Assembly: GCA_023935145.1 (NCBI GenBank)
Contig: CM043699.1
Span: 127,172,536 to 127,236,535 of the forward strand
Reading direction: 5' to 3'
Origin: Bretschneidera sinensis
Lineage: Eukaryota > Streptophyta > Magnoliopsida > Brassicales > Akaniaceae
Length of the DNA stretch: 64,000 bases
The position numbers and the translations under genes were made by a program. Shown here one piece after another: positions 23,570 to 34,829 of this stretch. How positions within the stretch are numbered: the first letter of the stretch is position 1; the number at the start of each line of letters is the position of its first letter. Under the pieces are notes generated by a model. The model made no database searches and was not told the origin of the DNA. It saw only the letters and a program-made list of their open reading frames with translations.

Positions 23570-26500
23570 GTTGATGAGTTGGTTATCTATAGCCTTTAGG
23601 GTATTAGATCTTGTGGTTGGAAAGCTCTTCCGTTGATTGGTGCTTCGAGGGTGTCTTTATTATATGGGGCAGTCAAATTATAGAGTTAGTTAATGTTTAG
23701 GTGGAATTATCTTTAATTTCTTGTTTTTTTAGAGGTCTATTTAAGGGCAGGGATTGGATTATGACCAATGTGTATGGTCCTGGGGATAGTGATAGTAGAG
23801 GTATCTTTTGGGAAGAGTTAGCAGCTATTAAACATCAGTGGAAGTATCCTTGGGTGATTGGTGGTGACTTTAATGTTGTCCTTTATCCTCAAGAAAGATT
23901 CGGTGGGTTTTAGGAATATAGATCTTCGATGGAGTTTTTGGAGTTGTTGAGGGGTCTCGATCTTTTTAATTTTTCGTTATCGAGAGGTTTTTTCACTTGG
24001 TCGAACTATAGGGAATTCCCGTCATTCTCGAGGATTGACCGATCTCTTGTGTCTGCTTGTTGGGAAGCACTTTGTCTTATCGTGATTCAAAAGCTCATTT
24101 TGCGTTCTACATTAGATCATTATCCTAGTGTTCTTGAAGTTTGAGGCTTGATGTGGGTTTGACCTCTTTCCGATTCGAGAATATATAGTTAAGGGTGGAT
24201 AAGTTTCGTGAGTTTGTTAAAATCTGGTGGGAGGGTGGTAAATTCATTGGTGTTACTAGCTTTGTGGTGGCTAAAAAGCTTAAGAAAGTTAAAGAAGAAG
24301 TGCAAAGATAGAATAAAGAGTCCTTTGGTAATGTTAACTCTTCAGTTAATGCTTTGACGAGGGAAATTAATGGGATTGATGAGAAAGATAATAGCGACGA
24401 CCTTTTGAGGTCTGAATTTGATTGACGTTTGTAGGCTAAGAAGGAGTTGTCTAAACTCATTTCCTTGGAGGAAATCTCATGGAGACAAAAATGTAGAGAG
24501 TTGTGATTTCGGGAGGGAGATAAAAATACAAAATACTTTCATCGTATGGCTGATGCACTTAGGAGATATAATTTTATTAACTCCATTGAGGTTGATGGTT
24601 TGGTGTTTGAAGAGGAAGAAGATATAAAAACAACAATCAATGGTTTCTATGAGAATATTTTTAAAGAAATGTGTAATAATAGACCGAACTTGGATGGGTT
24701 GAAATTTTCTAGAATTAACGAGGGAGATGTTGTGTGGCTTGAATGGCCTTTCTCTGAGGACGAAATTATTGAAGCTCTTCATAGTTATGATGGTGATAAA
24801 GCCCCTGGTACTTATGGATTCACCTTGTCATTTTTAATTCATAATTGGGAGGTTATTAAAGTGGATATTTTTAGGCTCTTTGAGGAGTTTCATTCGTCAG
24901 AGGAGTTTGTAAGTAGATTAAATGCAATATTCATCACCATTGTCCTAAAAAAAGTGAGAGTGTTTAATATTCAAGATTTCAAACCTATTAGTCTTGTGGG
25001 TTGCATTTACAAGCTCTTATCGAAAGTGTTAGCTGTGAGGTTGAAGAAAGTGACGCATAAGTAATGAGCCCTAACCATAATGCTTTTATTGAAGAAAGGC
25101 AAATCCTGGAAGCCGCCTTGATCACCAACAAAATGGTGGATGCGCAAATTAAGAATGGATGGGGAAGTGTTATCTATAAACTTGACATGGAAAATGTGTA
25201 TAATCATGCTTGTTAGAATTTTGTTATCTATTTTTTTTTTAAGAAGAATCAGGTTTAGAAAAAATGGTGCAAGTGGATTCTTAAGTGCATGTCTTCTACA
25301 TCCTTCTCCAATTTGATAAACAAGTGTTCTTTCGGTTTCTTTTGTGCTTCTAGAGGAATTAGACAAGGAGACCCTTTATCCTCGTTTATGTTCACTTTGG
25401 TTATGGAGGATTTGAGTAAGATGCTGGTGAAAGGGGTTGATATGGGTTTGGTGAGTGACTTAAAGATAGGAAGTTCCGGAGGTTCTATGTAGGTTTCTCA
25501 TATTCTTTTTGCTGATGATACAATTATTTTTTATGGGGCAGATGCAATTCAAATTCTCCACTTGTGGTGTATTCTTCTTTGGTTCTAGGTCGTTTAAGGT
25601 TTTAAGGTTAATCTTGGTAAAAGTATTTTAATCTCCCTAGGGAAGAGGGAAGGTGATAATGGTGTTTCCTAGCAAATTTATTGGAGTGTAAGCTGATATT
25701 TCTTATCTTGGGCTTCCTTTTAGGGCTAGGTTTAAAGATAAAAACATTTGGAACCTAGTTGTTGAAAAATTTGAGAAGCTTTTGGCCGGATGGAAGAATC
25801 ATTACCTCTCGAAGGAAGGTGAACTCAATCTCATCAAAAGCACTCTCTCTAGCCTTCCCATTTACTTTATGTCTCTCTTTCCCATTCCTAATTCGGTGGC
25901 TAAAAGGTTGGAGAGTATTAAAAAGAGATTTCTTTGGGGTAACACAACAAAGGAGTATAAATACCACTTAGTAAAATGGTGTGTGGTTAAACAACATTTG
26001 GAGAGAGTGGGTCTTGGTATAAAATCTTTATCCTTACTCAATAAAGTCCTTCTTGGTAAATGGCTTTGGAGGTTTATTGTTGAAAGAGATCACTTGTGGA
26101 GAAAAATAGTGGAAGCCAAATTTGGGATGGACCTTTATGGTTGGATGTCTAAGGAGCCTCGAGAAGCCTATGGTGTGGGAGTTTGGAAGTGGATTAGAAA
26201 GGAATGGGATGATTTTCCGTATTTTGTCCAAGCATCAATGGGTAATGGCATGACGACTCGTCTTTGGTTTGATACTTGGTGTGGGAATACTTCTTTAAAG
26301 GAAAATTTTTCGATCATCTTTAGTATTAAGAGGGACAAGAAAGCTTGGACTATTCTTGTTACTCTTTGACTAATGAATGGTCTCTTGGGTAGTTCCTTTT
26401 ATTTGTAATGTTCACGATTGGGAGATTGAGGAGGTTGTGCTGTTCTTGGATGTTTTTACATAATTCAAGGATTGAAGTGGGGAAGGAGGATGAATTGAGA

Positions 26501-27095
26501 CGGGGGCCTAGCCCGGATAAAGGGTGTGAAGGAGTTTTATAAAATTCTCAGTGATAAAACACTTAATAGTGACCATCCCAACTTCCCTTAGAAAGGTATT
26601 TGGTGTGCCCAGACTCCAAAGAAGGTTTTTTTTTTTGCATGAAAAGCTTCTTGGGATAGAATTCTCACTATTGACAACCTTCAAGGAAGGGAGAAAATAA
26701 TTGTTAACATATGCTATATTTGTAAGGAGTGTGTCGAATCTGTGTATCATCTTTTGATGGATTGCTCTTTAGCTAAGAGTTTATGGGAGATGGTCTATAG
26801 AATTATAGGGATTTCTTGGGTGGTTTGGGGATCTATGAGAGATTAAATTGGGGCGTGGAGTGGTTTAAGGGTCTCTAAAAATACTAAGAAGGCTATAGAG
26901 CTAATTCCACATTTCATTTGGTGGATTGTTTGGAGAAAGAGAAATTGGAGAGCGTTTGATGGTCTAGAAAGGTTTCTTATAAGTAATGATGATTTTCTAG
27001 ATTTTGTGAAGTTTCTTCATTGTAAATAGCCTTTGGTTTTGAGTTGCACCTTTTTAGTGCATTTCTAATAAAATTTTTATTTATAAAAAATTCAA
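23570..27095 (+). pseudogene. L1-type LINE, degenerate ORF2
   Basis: Domains of a plant LINE ORF2 occur in order. The endonuclease at about 23600-24140 has NVYGPGD, WVIGGDFNVVL and FTWSN...SRIDRSL. The reverse transcriptase at about 24780-25560 has DKAPGTYGFT, FKPISLVGCIYKLLSKVLAV, RGIRQGDPLSSFMF and the catalytic ILFADDTIIF near 25502-25530. A downstream region at 25782-26369 (MAGWKNHYLSKEGELNLIKS) leads to the C-terminal zinc domain at about 26520-26790 (SVKEFYKILSD, CYICKECVESVYHLLMDC). Frames are broken by several stops and no ORF1 precedes it, so it is 5'-truncated. It ends in AAAATTTTTATTTATAAAAAA near 27090. Confidence 0.9.
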
Positions 27096-27706
27096 TATCT
27101 TCATCCTCAAAAAGCACGTTCTGATAAATCTAAGGGATCACGACTACATTCCAATATCTCCATATAGGCTCCCACTTGTTCCTATCTCTAAATAACCTGT
27201 ATAGCCCATGATAAATCTTCATTCATATGCCGCATCTAAACTATTTCTGTTTCCTGGCCTTGGTTGCCTTGGTTTCCTCTGCCAAGAGTCCCTTAAACAA
27301 TCCTTTAAGGACTATTTATGCTAGTCATGTAAGAAAAACACTAAAACAATCACATGCTAATCACATAACCCTTTAAAATAAAAAATAAAACAACAAAATT
27401 ATTAAAATAAAGTCTAAACCAATAAATTAAGTTGCATAGAAACCAACCAACATGTCCATTTGGTCAAATGCTTTTGCATCAGTAGGCAGCTTTTTAAGTT
27501 TTTTGGTTTGTAATATGTTGTTTTTTTTTTTTTTTTTTACTTTGATACCCTACTTTTTGTGGAAGGCTTACATTTTTTGTTTTGTTATTTGGATCTCCTT
27601 CTTGGGAAGGGCATACATTTTGCCCTACTTAAAAGAAATTCTTAGCTTCAACCCGCTCCTATGCTATTATCTGTTGATTTTTTTAATTTTATTTTTTAGC
27701 TGAATC
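27096..27706. other. Unassigned intergenic DNA
   Basis: Contains a poly-T run near 27520-27538 and no recognisable gene or paired repeat. Confidence 0.4.
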
Positions 27707-28091
27707 TGTTGGGTTGACACACTAGAGAAAATTCTCCCTTTGAAACCTCTGGATGTTATCAGTAAAGAAGACAATTAAGAGAAAATGAGTTGTAGAATGC
27801 CTCTGGAGACTTGTCATTAGAGATGGTGGTGGATGCTTTCAGATGCCTCTTCCCTCTTCACTTCTTTGAGCGTCATCTCTCTGAAAGTTGACTACAAATA
27901 ATATAGGGACGCCCTTTATATAGAGATCTTAAAACCCTAGTCCTAAACTGATAGGAAAACTGAAATATGAAAACTAACTACACCTAGATACCCATAATAT
28001 TTCTTGATTACATAATTATCTCCATAATTAAAATATCTCCCAGTATTTTGATTAAATTCCTTAATTTTATTCTTCCATTTGTACTCCATCA
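27707..28091 (-). repeat. 3' LTR of minus-strand short element
   Basis: 385 bp, colinear with the inner 230 bases of the right LTR. The part at 27707-27890 has diverged strongly from its partner. Confidence 0.7.
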
Positions 28092-29639
28092 TTCTCCACC
28101 ACTGCAAAAGAACTCGACCTCGAGTTGAAAAATGTTTGAGGATCAACAACTCAGATTCGTGGAGAAATAAAGCAGATTCGTTAAACTCATCGAAGCTAAA
28201 GTCATTAGAAGGTTTAAAAAATTACACTGAAAATGCTTGTTGCCGAGGTGCGTGAAACCAGGTAGGTAGTATAAAATCAATATCCAAGACATGCGTGTCA
28301 ACTCGAACCTCAATCGTATAATGAAACTTGTCGCCCTGTTTGTCTTGAATCTTTTTAATATCCTCAATATACTTAATAAAATCTTGCTGGACTGGCTCAA
28401 CAAGTCAATTGCACAAGGAACTGGCTCAACAGGTGCAACCTCCAGTTGAATATCTTCATTCTCATTGACTTCATCTTGTTGCTCTTTGGAGTTTTCCCTA
28501 TCATCAGTGGGTTTTGAGTTATCAAGTTCGAGATCATCTTTCACTGTCACAACATCCAAGGGCTTGCACAATTCTTTACCATTTTTCAGCAATTAGATTA
28601 TCTTCTTTCAAACTTGGGATGAAGCTATTGGGTTGGACTTCTGTTCTATCACAAGCTCATCGTATGTACCATGTCCATCATAATTTCTGTAAGCACAATC
28701 ATACCCAACATAACCATGGTAGGCATCTTTAGAAGCATAATAATAATGTTTTATAAGCAACTCCTTCATCATAATAAACATAATCTCCATCACCATTCAA
28801 AGCATGGACATCTCGAGAACTATGTTCATACTCATACTCATACTCATATTGGTTCTTCAATTCTTCAAGTCATCTATCATCACGATAAACTCAATATTTA
28901 AGTTCTTCATATTCTTCAGTCATACACTAGGGAAGACAACGCCAACCATACTTGATCACTTTTAATTTCAACTCATCCAAGCAAGAGTAATTACTTGATA
29001 GCTGAGTTTGTGGGTTTTGAATACGAGTCCAAGTACGGTAAGACATGATATTAAACTAAAATAGCTCAAACATAATTCTTTTCTTTTGCTTTTGCCTTTT
29101 TTTTCTTTTTCCTTTTTTTGGGTCTTCTTTTCTTTCTCTCCTTTTTTGTTTTTTTAAATACAGAAAATTAAAAAAAAAGAAAAAGACAAAACACTAAAAT
29201 TTTCTAAAAGTCTATCTGGTCAAAGGTCAACACAGCTCGGCTCGAAACATTCGGTTAGCGACTTGGCTCAGGGTCAGCTAAAACGGCTCAGAATTCAACT
29301 CGAAAGTAGCTTGGTTTGTAGCCATATATGTAATCTGGTGTTTTCTGTTAAGAATGGAGATAATATTCTGGATTCCTGTTGGTTGGTGAGTTCTGAAGGT
29401 GATAAAGCCGGCGGCAAATCAACTGAAGACATCCTTGCTACCGTTCACATGTCACTGTTCACGCGTCATTGTTTAGGAGATATTGTTCACCTTTTTTTTT
29501 TTTTTTTGCAAACTGATTTGGGTTTAGGGTTTGTTTGTTGTGGAGTACTGTGGTGAAACATGAAGAAAACGAAGTTTGACTTGATGATGGGAGTGGCGGG
29601 GGATCGAAATTTGAGCTCTGATACCGCTTGATGCCATAT

Positions 29640-30008
29640 TGTTGGCGAAAACAAACAAAATACGAAAAATAATCTAAGAACACTTAATCCAAATCACATG
29701 GATCTTTTCAAATCACATGGGAACCGCAATTCAAATCACATAGCGCGAGACAACTAAATCACAAAGTGTGATTTCAATAATCTCGTTTTTTATTAATTCC
29801 AAAACTGACTACAAATGACATAGAGCTGCCTCTTATATAGAAATCTTAAAACCCTAGTCCTAGACCGATAAGGAAAATGAAATATGAAAATTAACTATAC
29901 CTAGATACCCATAATATTTCCTGATTACATAATTATTCCCATAATTAAAATATCTCCAAATATTTAGATTAAATTCTCTAATTCTACTCTTCCTCTTGTA
30001 CTCCATCA
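29640..30008 (-). repeat. 5' LTR of minus-strand short element
   Basis: 369 bp with TGTTGG/CCATCA ends on the plus strand, next to the primer binding region. It contains four repeats of AATCACAT/AATCACA near 29690-29765, absent from the left copy. Confidence 0.75.
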
Positions 30009-30312
30009 CTTACACCTTGGGGCGCCTTCCAATTTTTTTTATAACCTTTTCTTGTAACAAATGAGCTTTTCTTCCCGTTTAAATTATGGCTTTGGTTGAT
30101 CTTGAAATTCTGTGGCTGTGCTCTTGATTGAGCTTGAACTTCCGCTGAAGCTAGCTTCTGAATGGATGTTCGGGGAGCTAATTTTAGTGTTGTAATCCAC
30201 TAGAGCCTAGAGCCTAAATTTACAATAAAGAATTTCTCCAACTAAAACTTTAATGAAATCTTTACTCTATTATGATCTGGACTGTCTTATTTACTATCAC
30301 ACTTAATTGCAG

Positions 30313-31124
30313 TGCAAATGAATGATGATGGAAAGATAGTTGTTTCTGACTAACATGAAAGCGGACTGTAAAGCAAGGAGCCAGTCAACAAGGAGAAGAG
30401 GAAGCTAATGCTGGGCAGCATTCCATTCTCATTAACTTGCATATTTCACAAGAAATATATCCTGGCAGACCCCACGGCGGAGGAAGAGTCCATCATGGAA
30501 ACCATTGTAACTGTCGTTTTGGATTCATCTGGTCAACTTGTTTCTCTTTACAAACCAGGTGGACCAGTTCTTGCCTATACATCAGCTGTCCAGGTCAGTT
30601 TGCACTTCATATTTTTTATGGCCCTTTAAAAAATAAAAATTTATGTTTGAATAAGGTGACCGAGGTTATTTCGTAGTAGATATCTGATCCCTGTAATAAG
30701 ACGCTTGAATGTCTTGAAGTATTTAAATTATTGAATTTGTGTAGAAAAGGTGTTGCAAATTCAACATAGCTTGAGACTTGAAACTTCTTTAAGTTGGTTA
30801 CCTTGATCTGATAGGATAAAAAAGATGATAAATTAAGTGATCTTGGTAAAGCACTGGAAATCGGGAACTGATATACTTAGTCTGGCATCTGTTCTTACCA
30901 TTTTGTAACTTGTCTTGAACTCTTATAATGATATATGTGATCTTGCTAATCCTTTGGAGGCACATTGATGCACTAGCCTATAATAATATTGATGAATTTA
31001 TGGGCTAAGCTATTAAGGAAGTTGCATTCTGTGGTTGCAGGATTGCATTGTATTAACTAGGAAAAGAGTGAAGGAACTTAAGAAGGTATTAGATAAAGCC
31101 ATTTCTGGTATGGAGATTGACTGA
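30313..31124 (+). pseudogene. Exosome subunit RRP43-like, last two exons, pseudogene
   Basis: Exon 30313-30593 follows a good acceptor (TTAATTGCAG) and encodes VQMNDDGKIVVSD, then KEPVNKEKRKLMLGSIPFSL, ADPTAEEESIMETIVTVVLD and LYKPGGPVLAYTSAVQ. It ends with donor CAG/GTCAGT. Exon 31041-31124 follows TGGTTGCAG and encodes DCIVLTRKRVKELKKVLDKA to ISGMEID and stop. This is the C-terminal RNase PH fold of exosome component RRP43 (EXOSC8/OIP2 family), a ring subunit in RNA decay. In the exon frame, TAA codons at 30351 and 30369 break it. The earlier exons are missing; an LTR element abuts at 30008. Retained introns show it is not a processed copy. Confidence 0.75.
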
Positions 31125-32240
31125 TGATCTTAATCTCTTTTGAGGGATTGCCAATTAATAGCGCATTTTGTGATTAGTTATTCTGTTTGAGATCATATTT
31201 GTTTATTCCATCCAGTTTTGACGTTAGTATCCTAACAAGAGATTTTTAGTCAATTTTGGTTGTGTTTGCGTAGAGCTTGTTTTATCCTTTCAGAGCAATT
31301 CGTTAAGACTGAACTGAAAACAAATCATAGGACTATATGTTCCTTTCTTGCCTACATAATCATTCCTTTCTCATGGTTTGAACTCCATGATCTCCCTTGA
31401 TATCTTCGTTTCTTACTTTTTAACATTTCATTGCGAGAGATCTTTTTTCAGTTCAGTCTTGTAACAATATCAATCCTGAGTTCGTTTGTTGAGACCTACT
31501 TGAGACCCATCAGCTGCATTTTTCTTATCTTCTCTTTGAAAGTTTATTTCGGGAGAAAATCTTTTGTGGTTGAATAAATGCACAGGGTTTCCATGCAAGC
31601 CTGGAAAGGATAAATAGCAGTGTTCATGCCAAGGAGAAAGTTCTTAGTTTCATTATCCGTGCTCATTGAAACTATAGGTCTTTTTTTTATTAAAAAAAAA
31701 TAACTTTTTTGTAAGCTAAAAAAGTTCCATGATACATTGTTGCGCCCATATACTGGCAACTGCAACTACGAACAAACATGTAAATTTCTCTTTCTTCCAA
31801 GTATTAATATAATTTCTTCTATTACCAAAAAATCAAACCATATATTTGCTTTAGCGCAATCCCGGTTTGGCATTTGATGTATGTCTTAGTTTGCATAATA
31901 GGCGAAGAATGAAAATTAAGTGCATTACTATCACGAATGAAAATTAAGTGCATTACTATCACGCCAAGCGAGGAAAAGGTGTTATTGTTATTAGAGGTAA
32001 AAGACCTCAAAATGATTTAATTTTTCTCTTTTTTATACTGATTATATAAATTAAAATTGATTAATGGGATACATCGTTATAAGAGAACAATTGACAAATT
32101 AATACGAGAATAATGAGCTACTGAACAGAGGGAAAAACAAAAAAATGAAAATAAAAGCAGTTATGGGATTGAAGAGGTCAATTCTTTTTTCCCTTTCTTT
32201 GGATATAATTTGACATTTTTGCTTTTAATTCTTATTAATA
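31125..32240. other. 3' flank of RRP43 remnant, unassigned
   Basis: Probable former 3' UTR and intergenic DNA. A 26-bp direct duplication (GAATGAAAATTAAGTGCATT followed by ACTATC) occurs at about 31907 and 31935. No gene was seen. Confidence 0.4.
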
Positions 32241-32626
32241 TCTCAACATGCGTTAACACACGTGTTGATCTGTTTTTTTTATCGGATTAAACGAAATATT
32301 TGTATCTCAACACTCGCTAACACGCGTGTTGATCTGCTCTTCAATGAGAGTAAACGAAATATGAGTTTAACATAATAAAAATATTTTTAATCTTATGACT
32401 ATAAGTGTGCGTGCGTTAAATAACATTACTAACATCTTCGTCTATGTTTTACGAACTCAAAGAATGTTATGAAATACAGAAGAAGATGCTAGGAATGTTG
32501 TTTAACATGCGCACACTTATAGTCATAAGATTAAAAGTATTTTTATTATTTTGTAATATGTTAATATCATATTTCGTTTAATCCCATTAAAGAGTAGACG
32601 AACACGCACTAACGCGTGTGTTGAGA
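32241..32626. repeat. Foldback inverted repeat (MITE-like hairpin)
   Basis: The left arm (about 32304-32445) and right arm (about 32482-32626) are nearly perfect reverse complements. Examples are CTTATGACTATAAGTGTGCG against GCGCACACTTATAGTCATAA, and CTAACACGCGTGTTGAT against AACACGCACTAACGCGTGTG. The loop is only about 35-40 bases. The outer 64 bases of the left arm are duplicated (32241-32303). There is no coding sequence. The structure is a foldback MITE whose transcript would form a long hairpin. Confidence 0.85.
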
Positions 32627-32789
32627 TGTTAGTCTAACTAAATTTTGAATTGAAATGAGATTAGATATTCTCTATGTTTAGCTAAACGCTTAAATAAAAT
32701 CACAAATTTATTTCAACATTAATCGCAATTCTAATCAACTTTAAGCTATGCAAACCAAACAAACCACAAAAAAAAGTCGCCAAATGACC

Positions 32790-32822
<33 letters not shown>

Positions 32823-32836
32823 CTCCAACTTCACTT

Positions 32837-32909
<73 letters not shown>

Positions 32910-33003
32910 CTCCAACTTCACTTGGATCTTTGATCTGATGATGATAGACATAGATCCGAGTAAAAGGAAAGGTTGAGAAAAAAAATTGTAAAAGCAAAAC
33001 AAA
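32627..33003. other. Short intergenic DNA with microsatellite
   Basis: Non-coding sequence holding the TA microsatellite at 32792-32907 and its duplicated flank. Open frames here that translate as Ile-Tyr repeats come from the TA tract. Confidence 0.6.
32792..32907. repeat. Duplicated (AT)n microsatellite block
   Basis: Two AT tracts (32792-32820 and 32841-32907) are each followed by the same unique segment, AGCTCCAACTTCACTTGGAT, at 32821 and 32909. The arrangement is a tandem duplication of tract plus flank, with different tract lengths. Confidence 0.95.
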
Positions 33004-33089
33004 CCGTGGACTGAGGGATTCGAACTCTGGCGGGGAAACCTATGAACTTAGCAAGCACACACCTTAACCACTCAGCCAGAGTTCTAACT
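33004..33089 (-). pseudogene. tRNA-Ser(GCT)-like remnant
   Basis: The minus strand reads TGGCTGAGTGGTTAAGG (A box), an anticodon arm with CTTGCTAAG, a variable-arm-like GGTTTCCCCG, then GAGTTCGAATCCC (B box) and GTCCACG, in tRNA-Ser order and spacing. The acceptor strands do not pair (AGAACTC against AGTCCAC) and the T stem has mismatches, so it is not a functional gene. It could be a tRNA pseudogene or the head of a tRNA-derived SINE. It sits at the point where the left LTR of copia B is truncated. Confidence 0.6.
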
Positions 33090-33095
33090 CATCAT

Positions 33096-33806
33096 AATTG
33101 TGTGACACAACAAATGACTGTTTGGTGCATTAAATACCTTGACCCACACCTCAATTTTTGAAAACTAATTGTTATTCACGACATTACAGTTGACTGTGGT
33201 TCTTTCCCAGTCGATTGTGTTTTTAAAGATTTAAATCAATGAGGCTCAGGTCTAGAGGATAGACTGTGGGGTTCATCCAGTCGACTGTGAAAATTTTTTC
33301 TCTCTTTCACAGTTGACTGTTGAAACCTACAGTCTATTACCTTTTGTTGGCTCTGGAAGTAGGAGCTAAAAGGCCTTATGCCTACAGTTGACTGTGGTAC
33401 CAACACAATCGGCTACCTATGATTTTTAGTTTTACTTAAAATCTTTCAACAGTTTGAAATTTTGAACATTTGGTTTTTAAGTAAATTTTTTAGAAAACAA
33501 TTAAGCCACTTAAAGCAAAAGAATGAGAAGGAAATTACAAGATTAATTAAGTAAGAACAAGACCTCTCTTCTTCTTCATCTTTTTCTTTGAATAAACCTC
33601 AAACATTTGGGTTCTTGGTATGTGCGTCGCAATGTGTGTGTGTAGAGTGCGTTCACACCTTCTAATGTGTGTGCGCATCTTCTAGAGTGCGTGCATGCCC
33701 TCTAAAGTGCATGCAAAGCATGACAACTAAGAATAAATTTAGACAAAATATAGTTAGGTCAAATTAACTCAGTTTTTTCATTATCAAAATCAATATGGGG
33801 CCAACA
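33096..33806 (-). repeat. Truncated 3' LTR of copia B
   Basis: Colinear with about 57150-57665 of the other LTR (shared GATTTAAATCA-type block, GAGGCTCAGGTCTAGAGGA, GGAGCTAAAAGGCCTT). It ends GGCCAACA at 33806 next to a purine tract. Roughly the first 560 plus-strand bases of the LTR are missing, replaced by the tRNA-Ser-like sequence. It has a private insertion near 33626-33760 containing repeats of GTGTGTGCGCATCTTCTA type. Confidence 0.8.
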
Positions 33807-34829
33807 ATTTTCCTTTTTTGATGATGATAAAACCATCTTAAAAAAAATAGTTTTGCAAAAACTAAGTTGGATTTTTTTGAAAAATTGGACAGGTCTCCTC
33901 TATGTTTTTAATAAAACTTCCTATAAATAAGAGGACATACAAACCCGAACAAACTATTAAAAGATATAAACAATCCGATCAACAAGTATAGTATAGGTAA
34001 AGTCAATTTTTGAAATTTACTCCCCCTTTTTTATATGAATTAAAGGCAATCTCTTCGTTACTAACATATATTGAGCTAACTAGCCAATAACCTAGCTCTT
34101 TCTCCCCCATTTTGACATCACTATAAAAGGAAATCATTCAAGAAGCTCCCTCTATGAGTGAGCTTCCATTTGTAGCAAAAGAAAATAGAAAACAAGAAAA
34201 GAAAAAGCTAAGTATACAATTTTTTTTATTATTTTATAGAAAAACAGTTAGAGTTTACCTTGTTTTTCAATAAAAACCACTCTACAAACCAAGCAAAAAA
34301 TAACATATCCAACCCAATCAAAGCATTCATAGAAGAAAATAAGATCATCTAAACCAATCATAACATCCAAGATAAGAAATATAACCAAACAATTGAAAGT
34401 CAAAGCTAATAAAAGGCATCCATAACAAATAGAAAAAGGCTCCCTTGAGTCAAAATGGAAAAGACCAAATATTATCCAAAATGCATGAGAAAAAAAAAGA
34501 TAAAATACATGTTCTTGCAAGAGTTTAAGAGTTGAGAGTTTAAAAAGAGAGAGAGATGAAACTAGGAAGAGAAAGAAAAGAATGGAAGGCAATATGTCTA
34601 TGATATCACTAGCCCGAGGTTAAAAGCTCTTAAATCTCTACGAACATTCCTTGAGTCTTAGATCTAAAGCACTCTAAATCATTTATTAGAGTCCCAACAG
34701 AAACTTTTATATTGGACTTGAAAGATTCAAAATCTGTCACAAAACTTGCATCTTGGCCCCAACATTAGATCTTAAACCATCCAAACTAAGCTGAAGGTTT
34801 GCCAAGGCTTGGAAAATGTCAGCATTGGC

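Larger units (their letters stand above)
27707..30008 (-). mobile_element. Short LTR retroelement, minus strand
   Basis: Direct repeats at 27707-28091 and 29640-30008 share a long block (AAAACCCTAGTCCTA through TTGTACTCCATCA). On the minus strand each starts TGATGGAGTACAA and carries a TATA box (TCTATATAA). The right copy ends CCAACA, followed by TGGCATCAAGC and GGTATCAGAGC as a primer binding region (29615-29636). The 1.55 kb interior has broken frames such as 28143-28592, Glu/Asp-rich and unrecognised, and a purine-rich tract before the left LTR. It lacks reverse transcriptase and integrase. Flanks GAATC and CTTAC do not match, so no target duplication is claimed. Confidence 0.75.

Noticed and set aside
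23540..27110. LINE target-site duplication (CTCATCCCTAAAAA versus TTCATCCTCAAAAA)
   Set aside because: The similarity is imperfect and overlaps the end of a MITE on the left, so it may be chance.
32700..33002. Open frames on both strands translating as long Ile-Tyr repeats
   Set aside because: They are simply the AT microsatellite read through; no coding evidence.
33004..33089. Functional tRNA-Ser gene
   Set aside because: A and B boxes are present but the acceptor stem does not pair and the T stem has mismatches; kept only as a remnant.
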